Made by a program: the position numbers and the translations under genes | The notes under the pieces: model-generated | Told to the model about the DNA's origin: nothing | Seen by the model: only the letters and a program-made list of their open reading frames with translations | The model's database searches: none | Assembly (NCBI GenBank): GCA_033065855.1 | Contig: JAVXUO010002766.1 | Coordinates: forward strand, 62,001-126,000 | Source: Escallonia rubra | Taxonomy: Eukaryota; Streptophyta; Magnoliopsida; Escalloniales; Escalloniaceae | Direction: 5' to 3' | Length of the DNA: 64,000 nt | In this document: positions 20,287 through 32,538 of the stretch, one piece after another | How positions within the stretch are numbered: the first letter of the stretch is position 1 | Layout of the letters: every line of letters begins with the position of its first letter

Positions 20287-22629
20287 TGTAACATCCCAGT
20301 TTTTTTTTTATCAGGATACTTATGTAAGTTCGAATTTAGAATTTATTATGGCTTTGAATTAAATAGTGAGCCTAAAGATTAATTTAAAATTTTCTTTCTA
20401 GAAAGTAGGTTATACTTTTGGAATTAGATGACCCAATTTTAATTTGGGCTTTAGTTTGACCCATTTATAAAGTTATAGCAATTTAGTAAGTATTTTGCAA
20501 TTCTTATTGGTTTAGAAATATAATTACATTCCTTTTAGGGTGATGCTTTATGTACATTATAATTCCTAGGAGCCTAAACTTCAAAAGAGCCTCCAAAGAA
20601 TCTCTAGGAAGAACAATCTTCAGACTTTGGTCATTACATCAAGGTAAGAGCTTATTTTGATATTGGGATTGAGGTTTATGGTAAGAACCACATAAGTTAA
20701 TGTGATTGATAGCTTCTGATTGAAAGTTTGGGTACTATTGTATTAGGGTTTTTGATATAATTTGTTTGAGGAGATCAAGACTTGGAGTTGATCGATTTGT
20801 GCAATTGAGGTAAGGGTTTTCTCATGCGTTTACCCCATCTGAATTCTGATTATCAATCCGTTCATCAATTGATTTGTTGTTTAAAGAGATCTATTGATTC
20901 TTTAGAACCCTAATTACATTCTTGATCGTTACGCTAAATAGTTCTTTGTACTTTCGATTATTGACTTTGATTCGTGATCTTTTTATTGTAAATCTTTGTA
21001 ACAACTTTAAGACTTTATAACTTTTTCATCCCTTGTCCAATTTCAGTGTTATTTCACTTTCTGAAAACCTCATATAGCTTACTATAACTTTGTAGTTTTG
21101 GGTTTTCTGAAATTGCAAGTGATAGATATTCGAAAATAGACCTAAACAATTTTATGCTTATATTTGTACCAATTCAAGTCAGCCAACTTCGATTAATTGT
21201 ATCTTATTTTTTTATCATTGGTTTTTAATTATATTGGACATTATGAAATCCTTGAAGACTCTTCTTAAACTTTGTAGTTTAAGATTTTATCAGAATCGGT
21301 TTGGTTCTTGGTCAAAATTGAGTTTGAAAGTTATTTGTCAGTGCAGACCTTTCTGTTTTTGACACTATAAATCAGCCCATTTCGATTTGTTCTATCTCCC
21401 TTGTTTCTCGTTGGTGTTTCATGATTATAGACAATCTGGAAACCTTAAAGAGTCCTCTTAAACTTATTAGTTTTATATTTTACCAGAATCTATCTATTTG
21501 TTGATCGGAATTCAGTTTGAAAGTTATTCGTTGATGCAAAAGTTGTTGTTTGACACTGAAAATCAGCTTACTCTGACTTACTCCATCTTATTCGTTTCTT
21601 ATCCAAATTTGATGATCTTAGACATTAACGAGTCCTCTTCCTTTGAGTTATCTTAGAATTTTTTGATTTCATTGTTGAAGTTAGCTCTTGAATAAAACTA
21701 TTCTCCATAGAATCGTGTGAACGAGAATGACTTTGTCGGCTTCTAACTCTTGGTGTTTATTAAGTTGATTTGGTATATGTTTTTATATCTGGGGCGAGCC
21801 ATGTCACAGTGTACGTGACTTATCTATTTCTGACTTATCCACGTGGATTGGAACGTGGGCTAGCTTAGCGGGATGAGCTAGAGATCGTGATCTTACTTTC
21901 TGAACCTTGTTTTACGTGTCAGTGATGGCATGTGTGACACATATCTGAATGGCTCCCGTGGTCTTCATCTTTGTATGAACATTTAGATTCTGATATCTGG
22001 TCAATATGAAGATGTTTTCAAACTTATCTGAAGTATTATTGAATTCATTGTCTTTTTGCAATATAAGATATCGTTATCAGAACTTGTGGACACGTTTCGA
22101 ACTTAATATTGTATTGTCCGCTGGTACGAGCTATTTGACCTTGTTGCTAATCTGATTTTTGAATTAAAAGTTAGTGCATTGGTTTTGGTATTCTCCATGC
22201 ACCTTGGTATCGTATTTTTTCAACTCCAAGTACTATTATCGATATCGCGTGTTTTGTACTCTGTGGGTGGGTGTGTGCGATTATCTTTACTGGGCTTTGT
22301 GTTCCTCCGCCCTTACTTTCAGGTTATCAACCAGTGTTCGGAGCTGTACAAAGGATTATAAGGCATGACTAAGTAAGAAGATTTTTGGGGAAGGATTTTC
22401 CTTTTTATATATATTATCGAATAAATTTTGCTTTAGATTTTATTTTGGAGTGTGTGTAGGAGTAATTGAGGTTAATGCAACTGTTTTAAGCCGATGTGAG
22501 AATTATTGATGTATCTTTGGGATAATTAGTACATGCTCTGAATGACCAGTTGGGGAGACTTTTTGATATTTTAAGGTTTTCTGACTCTGTTTATTCGATA
22601 TTAATGCTCCAAAATTTTGGGGCGTTGCA
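20287..22629 (+). mobile_element. Solo LTR of a Ty3/gypsy element (2343 bp)
   Basis: Begins TGTAACATCCCAG and ends GGGGCGTTGCA, the usual start and end pattern of long plant Ty3/gypsy LTRs. It is flanked on both sides by TCTAC (20282-20286 and 22630-22634), a perfect 5-bp target duplication. No internal region remains, so it arose by recombination between the two LTRs of a full element. Short ORFs inside it are spurious. Confidence 0.9.
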
Positions 22630-22634
22630 TCTAC

Positions 22635-23928
22635 CATCTTTGGAAAGGTTTGCTTGTTACATTTATTCTTGTTTTTTTTTCCTGATCTTTGAAGGGTGGA
22701 AATTGATCTCATGGTGGGCACGTGTGCTTGGATGTGTGGTTTTTTTAGGCTGCTTTGATGATGATTTATATGAAGAAATCAAGGCATATTCTGGTTTTGT
22801 AGATTATATCTTTTTTCCGCAGCTACCTTATCTTTTGTTGCTTTCCTTCTCCACTAAAATGTTCTTTAAGCGGTTGACGTTCTGTTATATTTGTACTGCA
22901 CAGATTGATTTTAGGTGTGAGTTCTTTGATGTTGTTTGGCATTTTGCTCTTCAGCAGTTTTTTAACACACTTTTCACATGGTAAGATGACTTGGATTTGT
23001 TGGTGTATAGAGTTTGTCTTTCTGTTTACTTCTTTAGCTTACTACCTAAATCCAAAAGTGTTGAACATTTATACTATACTGCTTCTAATATTTTTGTAAT
23101 ATCTTTAGTCAGACTTCCACAGTAGTACTGCTACACTACCACACTTTTAGGGATATATGACCAAAGTTTGAAATGATGGTTCCGAATTTTCGTTATTGAT
23201 AATAGGGTTTTCAGCCATAGAGTTCCACTTTAGTGTTGCATCTTCAGTTACCATGATGTCTTTTCAAGCATTGATTCATGATCCTCCTCATTTTACACTG
23301 AAACTTTTCCAACTTAGGCAAGATAATAGCCCCCCAAGTTTTTTCATAAGGTAAACTATGTTGAATTCACTATACGAGGGTGCTGCTAACATGATATTAT
23401 ATGAGGTCTTTTTTGCTTGGTTTTAGGATGAGCTCTATGATTGTTGGTAGATGATGGAAAAATCCCTGAATTTAATGACGTGTAGGTGTTTCTAACCCCA
23501 TTAACCTTATTTACATCCTGTCAATCATGAATTTATACCGTAGTATTTGATAGTTACATATGAGATAATAGAAATTAATTTTTTTTGATAGATTCAGTTA
23601 TGAGTTGAGGGGCATGTTTGTAAATCAACGGGTGTGGTGTTAGGCATGAGACTGTAGATTCCTTAAAGGATATTTCTATTGTCATCAAAGAGCATTAACA
23701 CAGAGTCTTAGGCGGTCAACATAACGCATTACAAATATAAAATTGAATAATTGGAAAAACAATGACCTATACATCACCAATTGTAGTTTTCTTGACCATT
23801 TTCTTCATCTTTTGTGGCTTCACCTTAGGTGATAGACAACTAATCACAGCCCAAGAGTCACAACCAAGCCATTAATTGCAAAACAATCTCGTCCTAGAGG
23901 CAGTGCAAGTATAGTGGTGACTAAAGAG
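22635..23928. other. Unassigned non-coding stretch
   Basis: AT-rich and T-rich DNA that continues the host sequence interrupted by the solo LTR. Open frames such as 22550-22984 cross the LTR edge and have no recognisable motif. No gene called. Confidence 0.45.
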
Positions 23929-23933
23929 CATAA

Positions 23934-24420
23934 TGTCCCGCAATTTTTATTATGGAGGCTAACTTTAGAAGAAACGCCACGCAGGCGCCTAATGGACGCT
24001 TACGAGGATGCTTACGAGGACGCTTACGAGGCGATGACTGTGCAAAGTCTCCAGAATATTCTACACTCTTCTTGTACATAAGAGATAGTTCTAGAGAGGA
24101 TTCTAGAATAGTAGAGAATCTTGTACATAACTAGAGAATTCTAGAAGCGGAATAGGATTCGTAGGATGAAATGTATCTCCACCGTCCATTAATGATGTGG
24201 ACTAGTATAAATAGCCGTGGTCTCACTTGGCCAAAGCACACAAGTATTCTTGTACATAAGCAATACAAGCATACATTCTCCCAAACTCTCTCTTGTGTTC
24301 TTTTTTGTGTGTTCGCTTCTAGCATCGCCCAGCTCGAGTGGAAGGCTGACTTAGTACAAACAAGGGGCTTGTCTGCTAAGTGCCGCATGGTTTCAACTTA
24401 GAGAAGTTCGGTCCGTGACA
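23934..24420 (+). repeat. 5' LTR of the chromovirus
   Basis: 487 bp starting TGTCCCGCAATTTTT and ending GGTCCGTGACA. It contains three tandem GACGCTTACGAG-like units (about 23995-24033), versus two in the 3' LTR. Confidence 0.9.
24206..24214 (+). promoter_or_regulatory. Chromovirus LTR TATA box
   Basis: TATAAATAG in the 5' LTR. The matching site in the 3' LTR (32320-32328) reads TGTAAATAG, so only the 5' copy keeps a canonical box. Confidence 0.65.
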
Positions 24421-24422
24421 GG

Positions 24423-24434
24423 TGGTATCAGAGC
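24423..24434 (+). other. Primer-binding site (initiator Met tRNA)
   Basis: TGGTATCAGAGC two bases after the 5' LTR, complementary to the 3' end of plant initiator methionine tRNA. Confidence 0.95.
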
Positions 24435-24470
24435 TTGGTTACGACGAGTCGTGCCAAGCAAGGAGCAACA

Positions 24471-27400
24471 ATGGCTGGCAAGGATACTAATGTGGGAGCA
24501 TCCGGAGTTGCCGAGGAGAATGTCGTGGTGGAACATGGCGAGATCCACTACCACCAGCCGGTGGAAAGAAGGGCCGTGGCCAAAGCAAGTCAAGAGATGC
24601 GATCTCTTCTTTGGACGGCCGCACTTGTGTCTTGGAGGAAGCCATGGGCGATGCGAAAGGACGCTTGGGCTTCGTCGAGCAAAACCTCCAAACCTTGGAG
24701 GATCATGTGTTGGGGGAGCTCGAGTCACTCAAGAAGGCCGTGACGGGCCAAGATGAGCTGCGCACTCGATTCATGGAGTTGTTCGCGAATCTTCAAGAAC
24801 AACTCGATGTGGTTAAAGTTGGCGTGGAAAAGACGAGGCAAGAAACGGCCATGTGCAAGAGGGCCATTACGGGTGGAGCCGTTGTCACTTCTAGTCCAAG
24901 GGTGGATGCGCCAAAGCCGAAGGAATTTGGCGGCAAGCGGGATGCAAAGGAGATAGACAACTTCATATGGCATATGGAGCGCTACTTCGAAGGTGCTAGC
25001 ATCACGGATGAAAAGGCTAAGGTAAGGACTGCCACCCTCTATCTCACCGACACGGCTACTCTATGGTGGCGTAGAAAACACAATGATATCGAGAAGGGTC
25101 TATGCACCATAGACACTTGGGACGTGTTCAAGAAAGAGATCACTACTCTCATGCTCCACATTCCCAACATTACCCTGAGAACGTTACCTACGAAGTAAGG
25201 AAGAAATTGAGGGAGTTGAAGCATAAGAGTAGCATCCATGATTACGTGAAGGAGTTCACTACTCTCATGCTCCACATTCCCAACATGACGGAAGAAGACC
25301 TCCTCTTCAACTTCATTGACGGTCTTAAAAATTGGGCTAAGCAAGAACTTCAACGCCGAGGCGTGAAGGACATTGACGAGGCCATAACTGTGACAGAGTC
25401 GCTAATGGAGTATGCAAGGGTGAGCGACTCTACAAAAGGAAACAATGCACAAATGGCTTCACCGGGTAACCACGCCAAAGGTGGGGGAGACAAACCCAAG
25501 GCATGGAACAAGGGGAATAACCAAGCCGGCACCAGCAAGTCCGAAGGCCATGGCAAGCTAGAGGAGAGGCGAGCCAAGAGTAAGCCCAAGGACGGATGTT
25601 TCTTCTGCGGAGGGCCGCATTGGGCAAGGGATTGCCCACGACAAGGCAAGCTAAATGCCTTGGTCGAGGAGAACGAGGAGCCCGATAATGGAGCTGTGCA
25701 CATGGGCTCGCTCCAAATCCTCAATGCTTTACATGCCAAAGTTGTGGCGAAGGTCCCGACGGGAGAGGGACAAGCTTCTATGGGCAATGGGTTATTCTAC
25801 GTGGAGGCTAAGCTGAATGGGAAGCCAGCGCAAGTGATGGTAGATACGGGGGCAACCCACAACTTCGTCACAATGGAAGAGGCCAAGCGGCTAGGCCTCA
25901 AAGTGGTTGGCGGCGGAGGATGGCTAAAGTCCGTCAACACTGACGTAAAGCCTCTACAAGGCGCGGCACGTCAAGTGGAGATGTGCCTTGGTTCGTGGAG
26001 GGGCTTAGTGGATTTCTCGGTGGCCTCGATATATGACTTCAAGGTCGTGATAGGCCTTGATTTCTTGCGGCAAGTGAATGCCTTGGTGTCGCCTTACAGT
26101 AATGCGGTGCACATCATGGAGAAAAGAGTGTCATGTGTGGTGCCTACGTCCATGGGGACTTCTAGCGCCAAGACTCTAGCCTCCATGCAGCTGACGGTGA
26201 TGCAAATCGTGAAGGGAGTCAAGAAAGGAGAGACAACATACTTGGCGGCCCTAAAAATGGAAGACCATGTGGGGGACTCAACCGATCCACTACCGAGGGA
26301 GATCGAGGAAGTCCTTGAGGAGAACAAGGACATGATGCCGTCCGAACTGCCGAAGCGGCTTCCACCTAAGAGGGAGGTGGACCATCAAATCAAGCTTGAG
26401 CCGGGGGCCAAGCCACCATCAATGGCACCTTATCGAATGGCACTGCCAGAATTGGAGGAGTTGCGGAGACAATTGACCGAACTAAAGGAGGCGGGATACA
26501 TCCAACCTTCCAAAGCACCTTATGGAGCACCAGTCTTATTTCAAAAGAAGCACGATGGATCGTTGCGGATGTTTATTGATTATCGGGCGCTCAACAAGGT
26601 AACGGTCAAGAACAAATATCCAATACCATTGATCGCGGATCTCTTCGACCAGCTTGGGATGACCAAGTTCTTCACTAAACTAGATTTGAGGTTGGGGTAT
26701 TATCAAGTTCGCATTGCCGAAGGAGATGAGCCCAAGACCACATGTGTGACGAGATATGGAGCGTTCGAGTTCTTGGTCATGCCGTTCGGTTTGACCAACG
26801 CCCCAGCCATATTTTGCACGCTCATGAATAAGATATTCCATCCTTACCTTGATCGGTTCGTGGTGGTTTATCTCGATGACATTGTGGTGTATAGCAACAC
26901 ATTGGAGGAGCACGTGGAGCATCTCAAGACGGTGTTCGAGGTGTTGTGAGAGAACGAGCTTTATGTCAAGCGGGAGAAGTGCTCGTTCGCCAAGGAAGAT
27001 GTGCACTTCCTTGGTCACATCATCAAGGGCGGAACGCTTCAGATGGATGAAGAGAAGGTGAAGGCGATCAAGGAGTGGGAGGCGCCCACAAAGGTCTCTG
27101 AGCTACGATCATTTCTTGGCCTAGCTAATTATTATCGGCGGTTTATCAAGGGCTACTCAGCCAAAGCAGCCCCGTTAACGGACCTACTCAAGAAGGGGAA
27201 AACGTGGGAGTGGTCCAAGAGGTGCCAATCTGCCTTCGAAGGGTTGAAGGAGGCAGTAACGGAAGAGCCAGTTCTAGCTCTTGTCGATCATACGAAGGTT
27301 TTCGAGGTGCAAACGGATGCATCCGACTTTGCAATTGGAGGAGTGTTAATGCAAGAGGGGAATCCGATAGCTTTTGAAAGCCACAAGCTAAACGACACTG

Positions 27401-29123
27401 AGTGGAGGTACACGGTGCAAGAGAAGGAGATGACATCGGTAGTTCGTTGCCTACGCACTTAGAGGCACTACCTATTGAGGAGTCAGTTCTTGATCAAGAC
27501 TGACAACATAGCTACTAGCTACTTCCAATCTCAAAGGACGTTGATTCCGAAGCAAGCTAGGTGGCAAGACTTCTTGGCTGAGTTTGACTATGTGATGGAG
27601 TACAAGTCGAGCCAGGATAACTTGGTAGCGAATGCCTTAAGTCGGAAGGCGAAATTGGCGGCTATGTCGAAGGCAAAGGGAGACATCCTAGAGGGAATCA
27701 AGGAGGGAATGGAGCATGATCCCCTAGCCAGAAAACTCCTCAAGCTTGCGGAGAGTGGGCAAACCCAACGATTTTGGGTGGAAGACGACCTTCTCTACAC
27801 AAAGGGCCAACGAGTGTATGTTCCCAAGTGGAACAACTTGAGGAAGAGGATCATTCTAGAGTGTCACGACACTCCGTGGGCAGGTCATCCGGGGCAACGA
27901 CGGACATACACCTTGGTGGAGGCGTCATAATATTGGCCCCAAATAAAGGACAAAGTGGAGGCGTACGTGAAGACTTGTCTTGTGTGCCAACAAGACAAGG
28001 TGGATAACCAATTGCCGGCGGGATTACTCGAGCCTTTGTCCATCCCCGCACATCCGTGGGAGAGTGTAAGCATGGACTTCATTACATGCTTACCAAGATC
28101 GGCGGGATGTGGCTCGATTATGGTTGTGGTGGACCGATTTTCCAAGTACGTAACTTTTGTAGCATCCCCAGCCGACTGCACAGTGGAGGAAGCAGCTCAA
28201 TTATTTTTGAAGCACGTGGTGAAGTATTGGGGGCTACCGAAGATTATAGTGAGTGACCAAGACCCAAGGTTTACGGGGCAAGTTTTGGACGGAGTTGTTC
28301 AAACTCCTTGGCTCGGAGCTACACTTCTCAACGAGCTTTCACCCTCAAACTGATGGGCAGATATAACGGGTGAATGCTCTACTTGAGTGTTACTTACGGC
28401 ACTTTGTTAATGCCAACTAGATGGATTGGGCGAGACTCTTGGACGTGGCTCAGTTTTCGTACAATTTAATGAGGAGCGAGGCCACGAACCAAAGTCCTTT
28501 TGAGATTGCCATAGGGCAACAACCGCTCACTCCCCTTGCATTAGTGGGTGACTACAGCGCAAGTGGCAAGGTCATGGATTGAGCAAACAGACATGGCGCG
28601 CTCTTACCTTGACAAAGCCGCGCGCAAGATAAAGAAGTGGGCGGATAAGAGACGGCGGCCGAAGGAGTACAACCTTGGAGACATGGTGATGCTAAAGCTG
28701 CTTCCGCAACAGTTTAAGTCCCTAAGGAAAGTACACAAAGGGTCTGAAAGTACAAAGGACCCTTTCCCATCGCGGAAAAAGTTGGGAAAGTATCATATCG
28801 ATTGGAGTTACTGCCAAGGCTGAAGATTCATCCGGTCTTCCATGTCAGTTTACTAAAGCCTCATTATGACGACAAGGAAGACCCAAGCCGTGGAGAGTCA
28901 TAGGGCACCAACAACAGTGGTGAAGTCTTATGACAAGGAGGCTGAGTACGTGCTTAGCGACAGGCTTGAACGAAGATGAGGTGTTCCACCAACACGGTAC
29001 TACTTGGTGAAATGGAAGGGATTGTCGGAGAGAGAAGCTACATGGGAATCAACAAATGATCTTTGGCAGTTCCAAAAAATCGTAGACCGATACTGCGAGG
29101 AGTTTGCGACGAGGGTGTCGTGA
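24471..29123 (+). pseudogene. Chromovirus gag-pol polyprotein, disrupted
   Basis: Reading starts at ATG 24471. Domains in order: gag (KPKEFGGKRDAKEIDNFI, ATLYLTDTATLWW), zinc knuckle [13 protein letters not shown] near 25600, protease [10 protein letters not shown] near 25840, and RT with [19 protein letters not shown] and [10 protein letters not shown] near 26870. RNase H ([12 protein letters not shown] near 27315), the integrase zinc-binding region (CHDTPWAGHPG, CLVCQQDK) and the integrase core ([24 protein letters not shown]) follow. Last is a chromodomain at about 28930-29110 (YYLVKWKGLSEREATWE). Breaks: a frameshift near 24610, a substituted 30-bp block at 25141-25170, TGA at 26947, TAG at 27460, TAA at 27928, a frameshift near 28290 and several later stops. 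The chromodomain would direct insertion toward particular chromatin. The protein cannot be made intact. Confidence 0.9.
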
Positions 29124-29126
29124 GAT

Positions 29127-29140
29127 TAGGTGGGGGAGAA
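29127..29140 (+). other. Polypurine tract of the chromovirus
   Basis: AGGTGGGGGAGAA directly before the 3' LTR, the usual primer for plus-strand DNA synthesis. Confidence 0.85.
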
Positions 29141-32100
29141 TGTGCCGTAATTTTTATTATGGAGGCTAACTCTAGGAGTAATGCCACGCAGGCGCCTAAT
29201 GGACGCTTACGAGGACGTTTATGAGGTTATATGTAACATCCCAAAAATCTGAAGCTGAATATACGGTGAAAATCCCAAACTAATCATCTATCGGACCTTT
29301 AGCGACAAAATGGTGAACATTAGACATTTTGATTATTAGAATTTTAGTAACCTTAAGTTGTATTTAACAATAGTAGTTATAAGAAATATTGATTAACGTC
29401 TTTAGTGATGATTAACATGATGGAACTTTTTATTTTTTTTGTCGATAACGTTTAGCGACGAATTTAAATTTTTAACAATGATATAATTTTTAATGACAAC
29501 ATAATTTATTATTTAACGTCGGCGTGTATTTTAGCGAAAATTATTCTTTTTTAACATTGATATATCTCTTTAAGCAAAAATTAAACTTCTTTTAATATCG
29601 GCGCTTTTGTTAACGACGATTTGTCAAACGAGATAGCGCAAAAGACCCGTTAATAAGTTTTCATAGTGCATTTACTATTTGTAGATAATTATTTTGGACC
29701 TTTTCACGATAATAAAAGTTTCGGGTGAAAACTTGAGCGACTAATAGAAGTATAGGGTGTTTCTTGTGATTTTTCCAACTAGGGTTTTTAGGTAGAAATA
29801 TGCATTGTCCGTGGGCAGCCGTCCAAGGCCTCCCTTCAATTCGGCAGACGCACCTTGAATGAGAGAAAGAGAGATACTGAGAGAGAAAGGAAGAGGGAAG
29901 ATCGAAGAGATATTTTTCCGGCTATCGAAATTCTTCCGGTAAGTTTCTTTTAAACCCTTCTTGGTGATTTAACTACTTTCAGATTTAAGGGGTAAGGGGG
30001 GATGAGAGAAACAATGATGTTTTGGGTGAGTTTGGGGCTGCCATAACCCTAATTTATGAGTGTAAATCATGTGTGTGTTATTGCGTGAGAATTGGGTGAA
30101 TACGTGAGTGCCGAGTGCATGTGTGTACTGGGTACATGTGTTTGCGTATACAGGTAAGTGCGTGAAATTGGAGAATATATGGTGGGGTGAAGCTGCCAAG
30201 GGCGGCTTGCATTTGCTGTGTGTGTGCATGATCAAGGCAATGCAGTGTGGGTTTGTGATTATGCAATGGGTGTTCAGGGAACGGAAACTAAGTTGGAAAG
30301 CAGCCTGCTGTTTATTCTGCTGTGTATAAGGGTATGGTGTTTGTTATATACATATGGTGTATTTTTATAGGTTAAGTGGTATACAAGAAGGAAGGAGTGA
30401 GTGGTAAGGGAATAAGGGTGTTTATGGGTTTTACGTGTTCAACTGTGTGTGAGTGTAGTGTGATTGTGGTGTGAGTGATTTCATGTGCTGTGTGTGCAGG
30501 GTGAGGTGAGGTGTTTGAGAGGCGAAAAGAATGAAGTGCAAGAGAAAAGAGGGAGACCCACTGCCTCACGACAGTGGGCATACAAATGGGTATTGTTTGA
30601 TGTGGTGTGTGCATGAGAGTGATGTGTATCTATTATGAAAATGTTCTTCGAAAAATTATGGTATTGTTTTTGTGGTATGATAAAGACTCAGTCTAAATTT
30701 GGTGATTTTTAGAGTTCATTTGCTATTATTTCTCTATCGCATTGAATTTAACAAAATGAATTTTTTTTTAAATAGTTTTAATGCCTTTTAATTTCTGATT
30801 TCAATTTCAGTAGTTTTTATAAGTCCTCTTAAGCTGTTACAAACATTATGAGCCTTTATTTCCAACTAGAAGAAATTATGGCAATTTATTGGTTTTAGTG
30901 TATTTAAGAAAATATTTTTAATTCGAAAATAATCAAAAATTATATTTTTATTCCATATGCTATATTAAGCTATAAATAATGTTTAATGAATGATTAGAAC
31001 ATTTTTGGGATATTTCTGAGTCTCAGGGAGTGTGACGAATTTCGGGGTAGGTTGGCCGTGTGGAAACCGCTCCGTCAGGTAGAGAAATGGGTATGCTATA
31101 GATAATTATATTTATATTTTAATGTAGTAGTATGAATAAGTGTTCTGATAAATGACTCTGCCAACCTAGGTTAACCTCGAGGAATTTGATTTAGAGCGTT
31201 TTTAGCTTCAGCGTTGGATTGAGGTAAGGGATTTTCATCCGAACCTAACTCCTCTATTTGATTCATATGTTATTCTGATTTGCTATCGTTATTTCTTTGG
31301 ACTCAATTATAATTGTGATGAATTGTATCGATTGTCATTAATAACCTTGTTTGAGCCTGACACGTTCATTGAAAATCTCATTCGATGCTCAGTACTTATT
31401 TCTCTTTGAGTATCGATTTATTCATTGTAATATCGCTTATTGCATTCTGCATATTGGCATGAGATAGTGTATTGAGGAGTTATAAGGATGGTCTGTATCG
31501 GGGGTGATATAAGGATGGTCTGTTATTGTCGGGAAATGCTAGTACCTTGAGGGTCTAGCTAGTGTTCATATGCATATGTAACCATATCGTTATTAAGCAC
31601 TGCCTGTGTGGCTTTGCTAAGTGTTACCCTGCACTGCCTGTGTGGCTTTGCAATTTACTCATGTCCAATATCATCTGCATTGTTTCAGTGAAATCGAAAG
31701 TGCATTTATTGAATCTTGAATTGCGAAATTGAAAATATTGTTTCTATATTGTCATTGACATAACCTTCTGACCAAATCATTTGTAATCTTACTGAATTTT
31801 GAGCGACCTTACTGAGCTCTCGAAAGCTCACTCCCTTTTTATGTTCCTTTCTGCAGGAAATAACCGTCAGTAAGATTTCAGGATGATCGAGCCTGAATTT
31901 TCAGAATAGTTTATGGTTTCCATTATTTGTTTAATCAAGCCTTACTAGGGAACTGTTATGTAATCAAATAAATTAAGTACTTTACAATTGTTTTGTGATA
32001 GAAATTGTCTATTGAGCTAGACAATTGATGGATTATAGTGCTCCGATGTGAATGTTATTAGGTAACTTTAGTGGTAATGAATAAATTGAACAGTTGAGAT

Positions 32101-32534
32101 TTGATGGATTGATCAGTTAACGATCCGAGAATTTCGGGTTGTTACACGATGACTGGGTAAAGTCTCCAGAATGTTCTACACCCTTCTTGTACGTAAGAGA
32201 TAGTTCTAGAGAGGATTCTAGAATAGTAGAGAACTTTGTACATATCTAGAGAATTCTAGAAGCAGGATATGATCCGTAGGATAGAATGTATCTCCACCGT
32301 CCGTCAATAGGTGGACTAGTGTAAATAGCCGAGGCCTCACTTGGCCAAAGCACACAAGTATTCTTGTACACAAGCAATACAAGCATACATTCTCCCAAAC
32401 TCTCTCTTGTGTTCTTCTTTGTGTGTTCGCTTCTAGCATCGCCCAGCCCGAGTGGAAGGTTGACTTAGCACGAGCAAGGGGCTTGTCCGCTAAGTGTCGC
32501 ACGGTTTCAACTTAGAGAAGTTCGGTCCGTGACA
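29141..32534 (+). repeat. 3' LTR of the chromovirus, interrupted
   Basis: The LTR is in two parts, 29141-29231 and 32147-32534, about 479 bp together. It starts TGTGCCGTAATTTTT and ends GGTCCGTGACA like the 5' LTR. The interruption is the long LTR-like insertion at 29232-32146. Confidence 0.85.
29232..32146 (+). mobile_element. Long solo LTR inside the chromovirus LTR
   Basis: Starts TGTAACATCCC and ends GGGTTGTTACA, with a 7-bp terminal inverted repeat (TGTAACA). It is the same class as the 2.3-kb solo LTR at 20287. The end region (CTCGAAAGCTCACTCCCTTT, then TGCAGG) resembles U5 of long plant gypsy LTRs. No gag or pol was found in its 2915 bp. The five bases on each side (TTATA and CGATG) differ, so a target duplication is not visible. 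A patch at 29299-29640 contains AGCGAC-type motifs that may be a decayed CACTA-related insertion. Confidence 0.7.
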
Positions 32535-32538
32535 ATAA

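Larger units (their letters stand above)
23934..32534 (+). mobile_element. Chromovirus (Ty3/gypsy with chromodomain), complete but inactive
   Basis: A full-length element: 5' LTR 23934-24420, initiator-Met primer site, gag-pol with C-terminal chromodomain, polypurine tract, and 3' LTR 29141-32534 that holds a 2.9-kb insertion. ATAA directly abuts both outer ends (23930-23933 and 32535-32538), a likely short target duplication. Short LTRs of about 480 bp plus a chromodomain fit a chromovirus clade such as Reina or Galadriel. Confidence 0.9.

Noticed and set aside
22550-22984. 144-codon open frame
   Set aside because: It starts within the solo LTR and crosses its boundary and duplicated target site, so it cannot be an original gene.
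29299-29670. Complete CACTA element inside the long LTR
   Set aside because: A TCATAGTG-like right end is present, but no CACTA left end or 3-bp duplication could be found.
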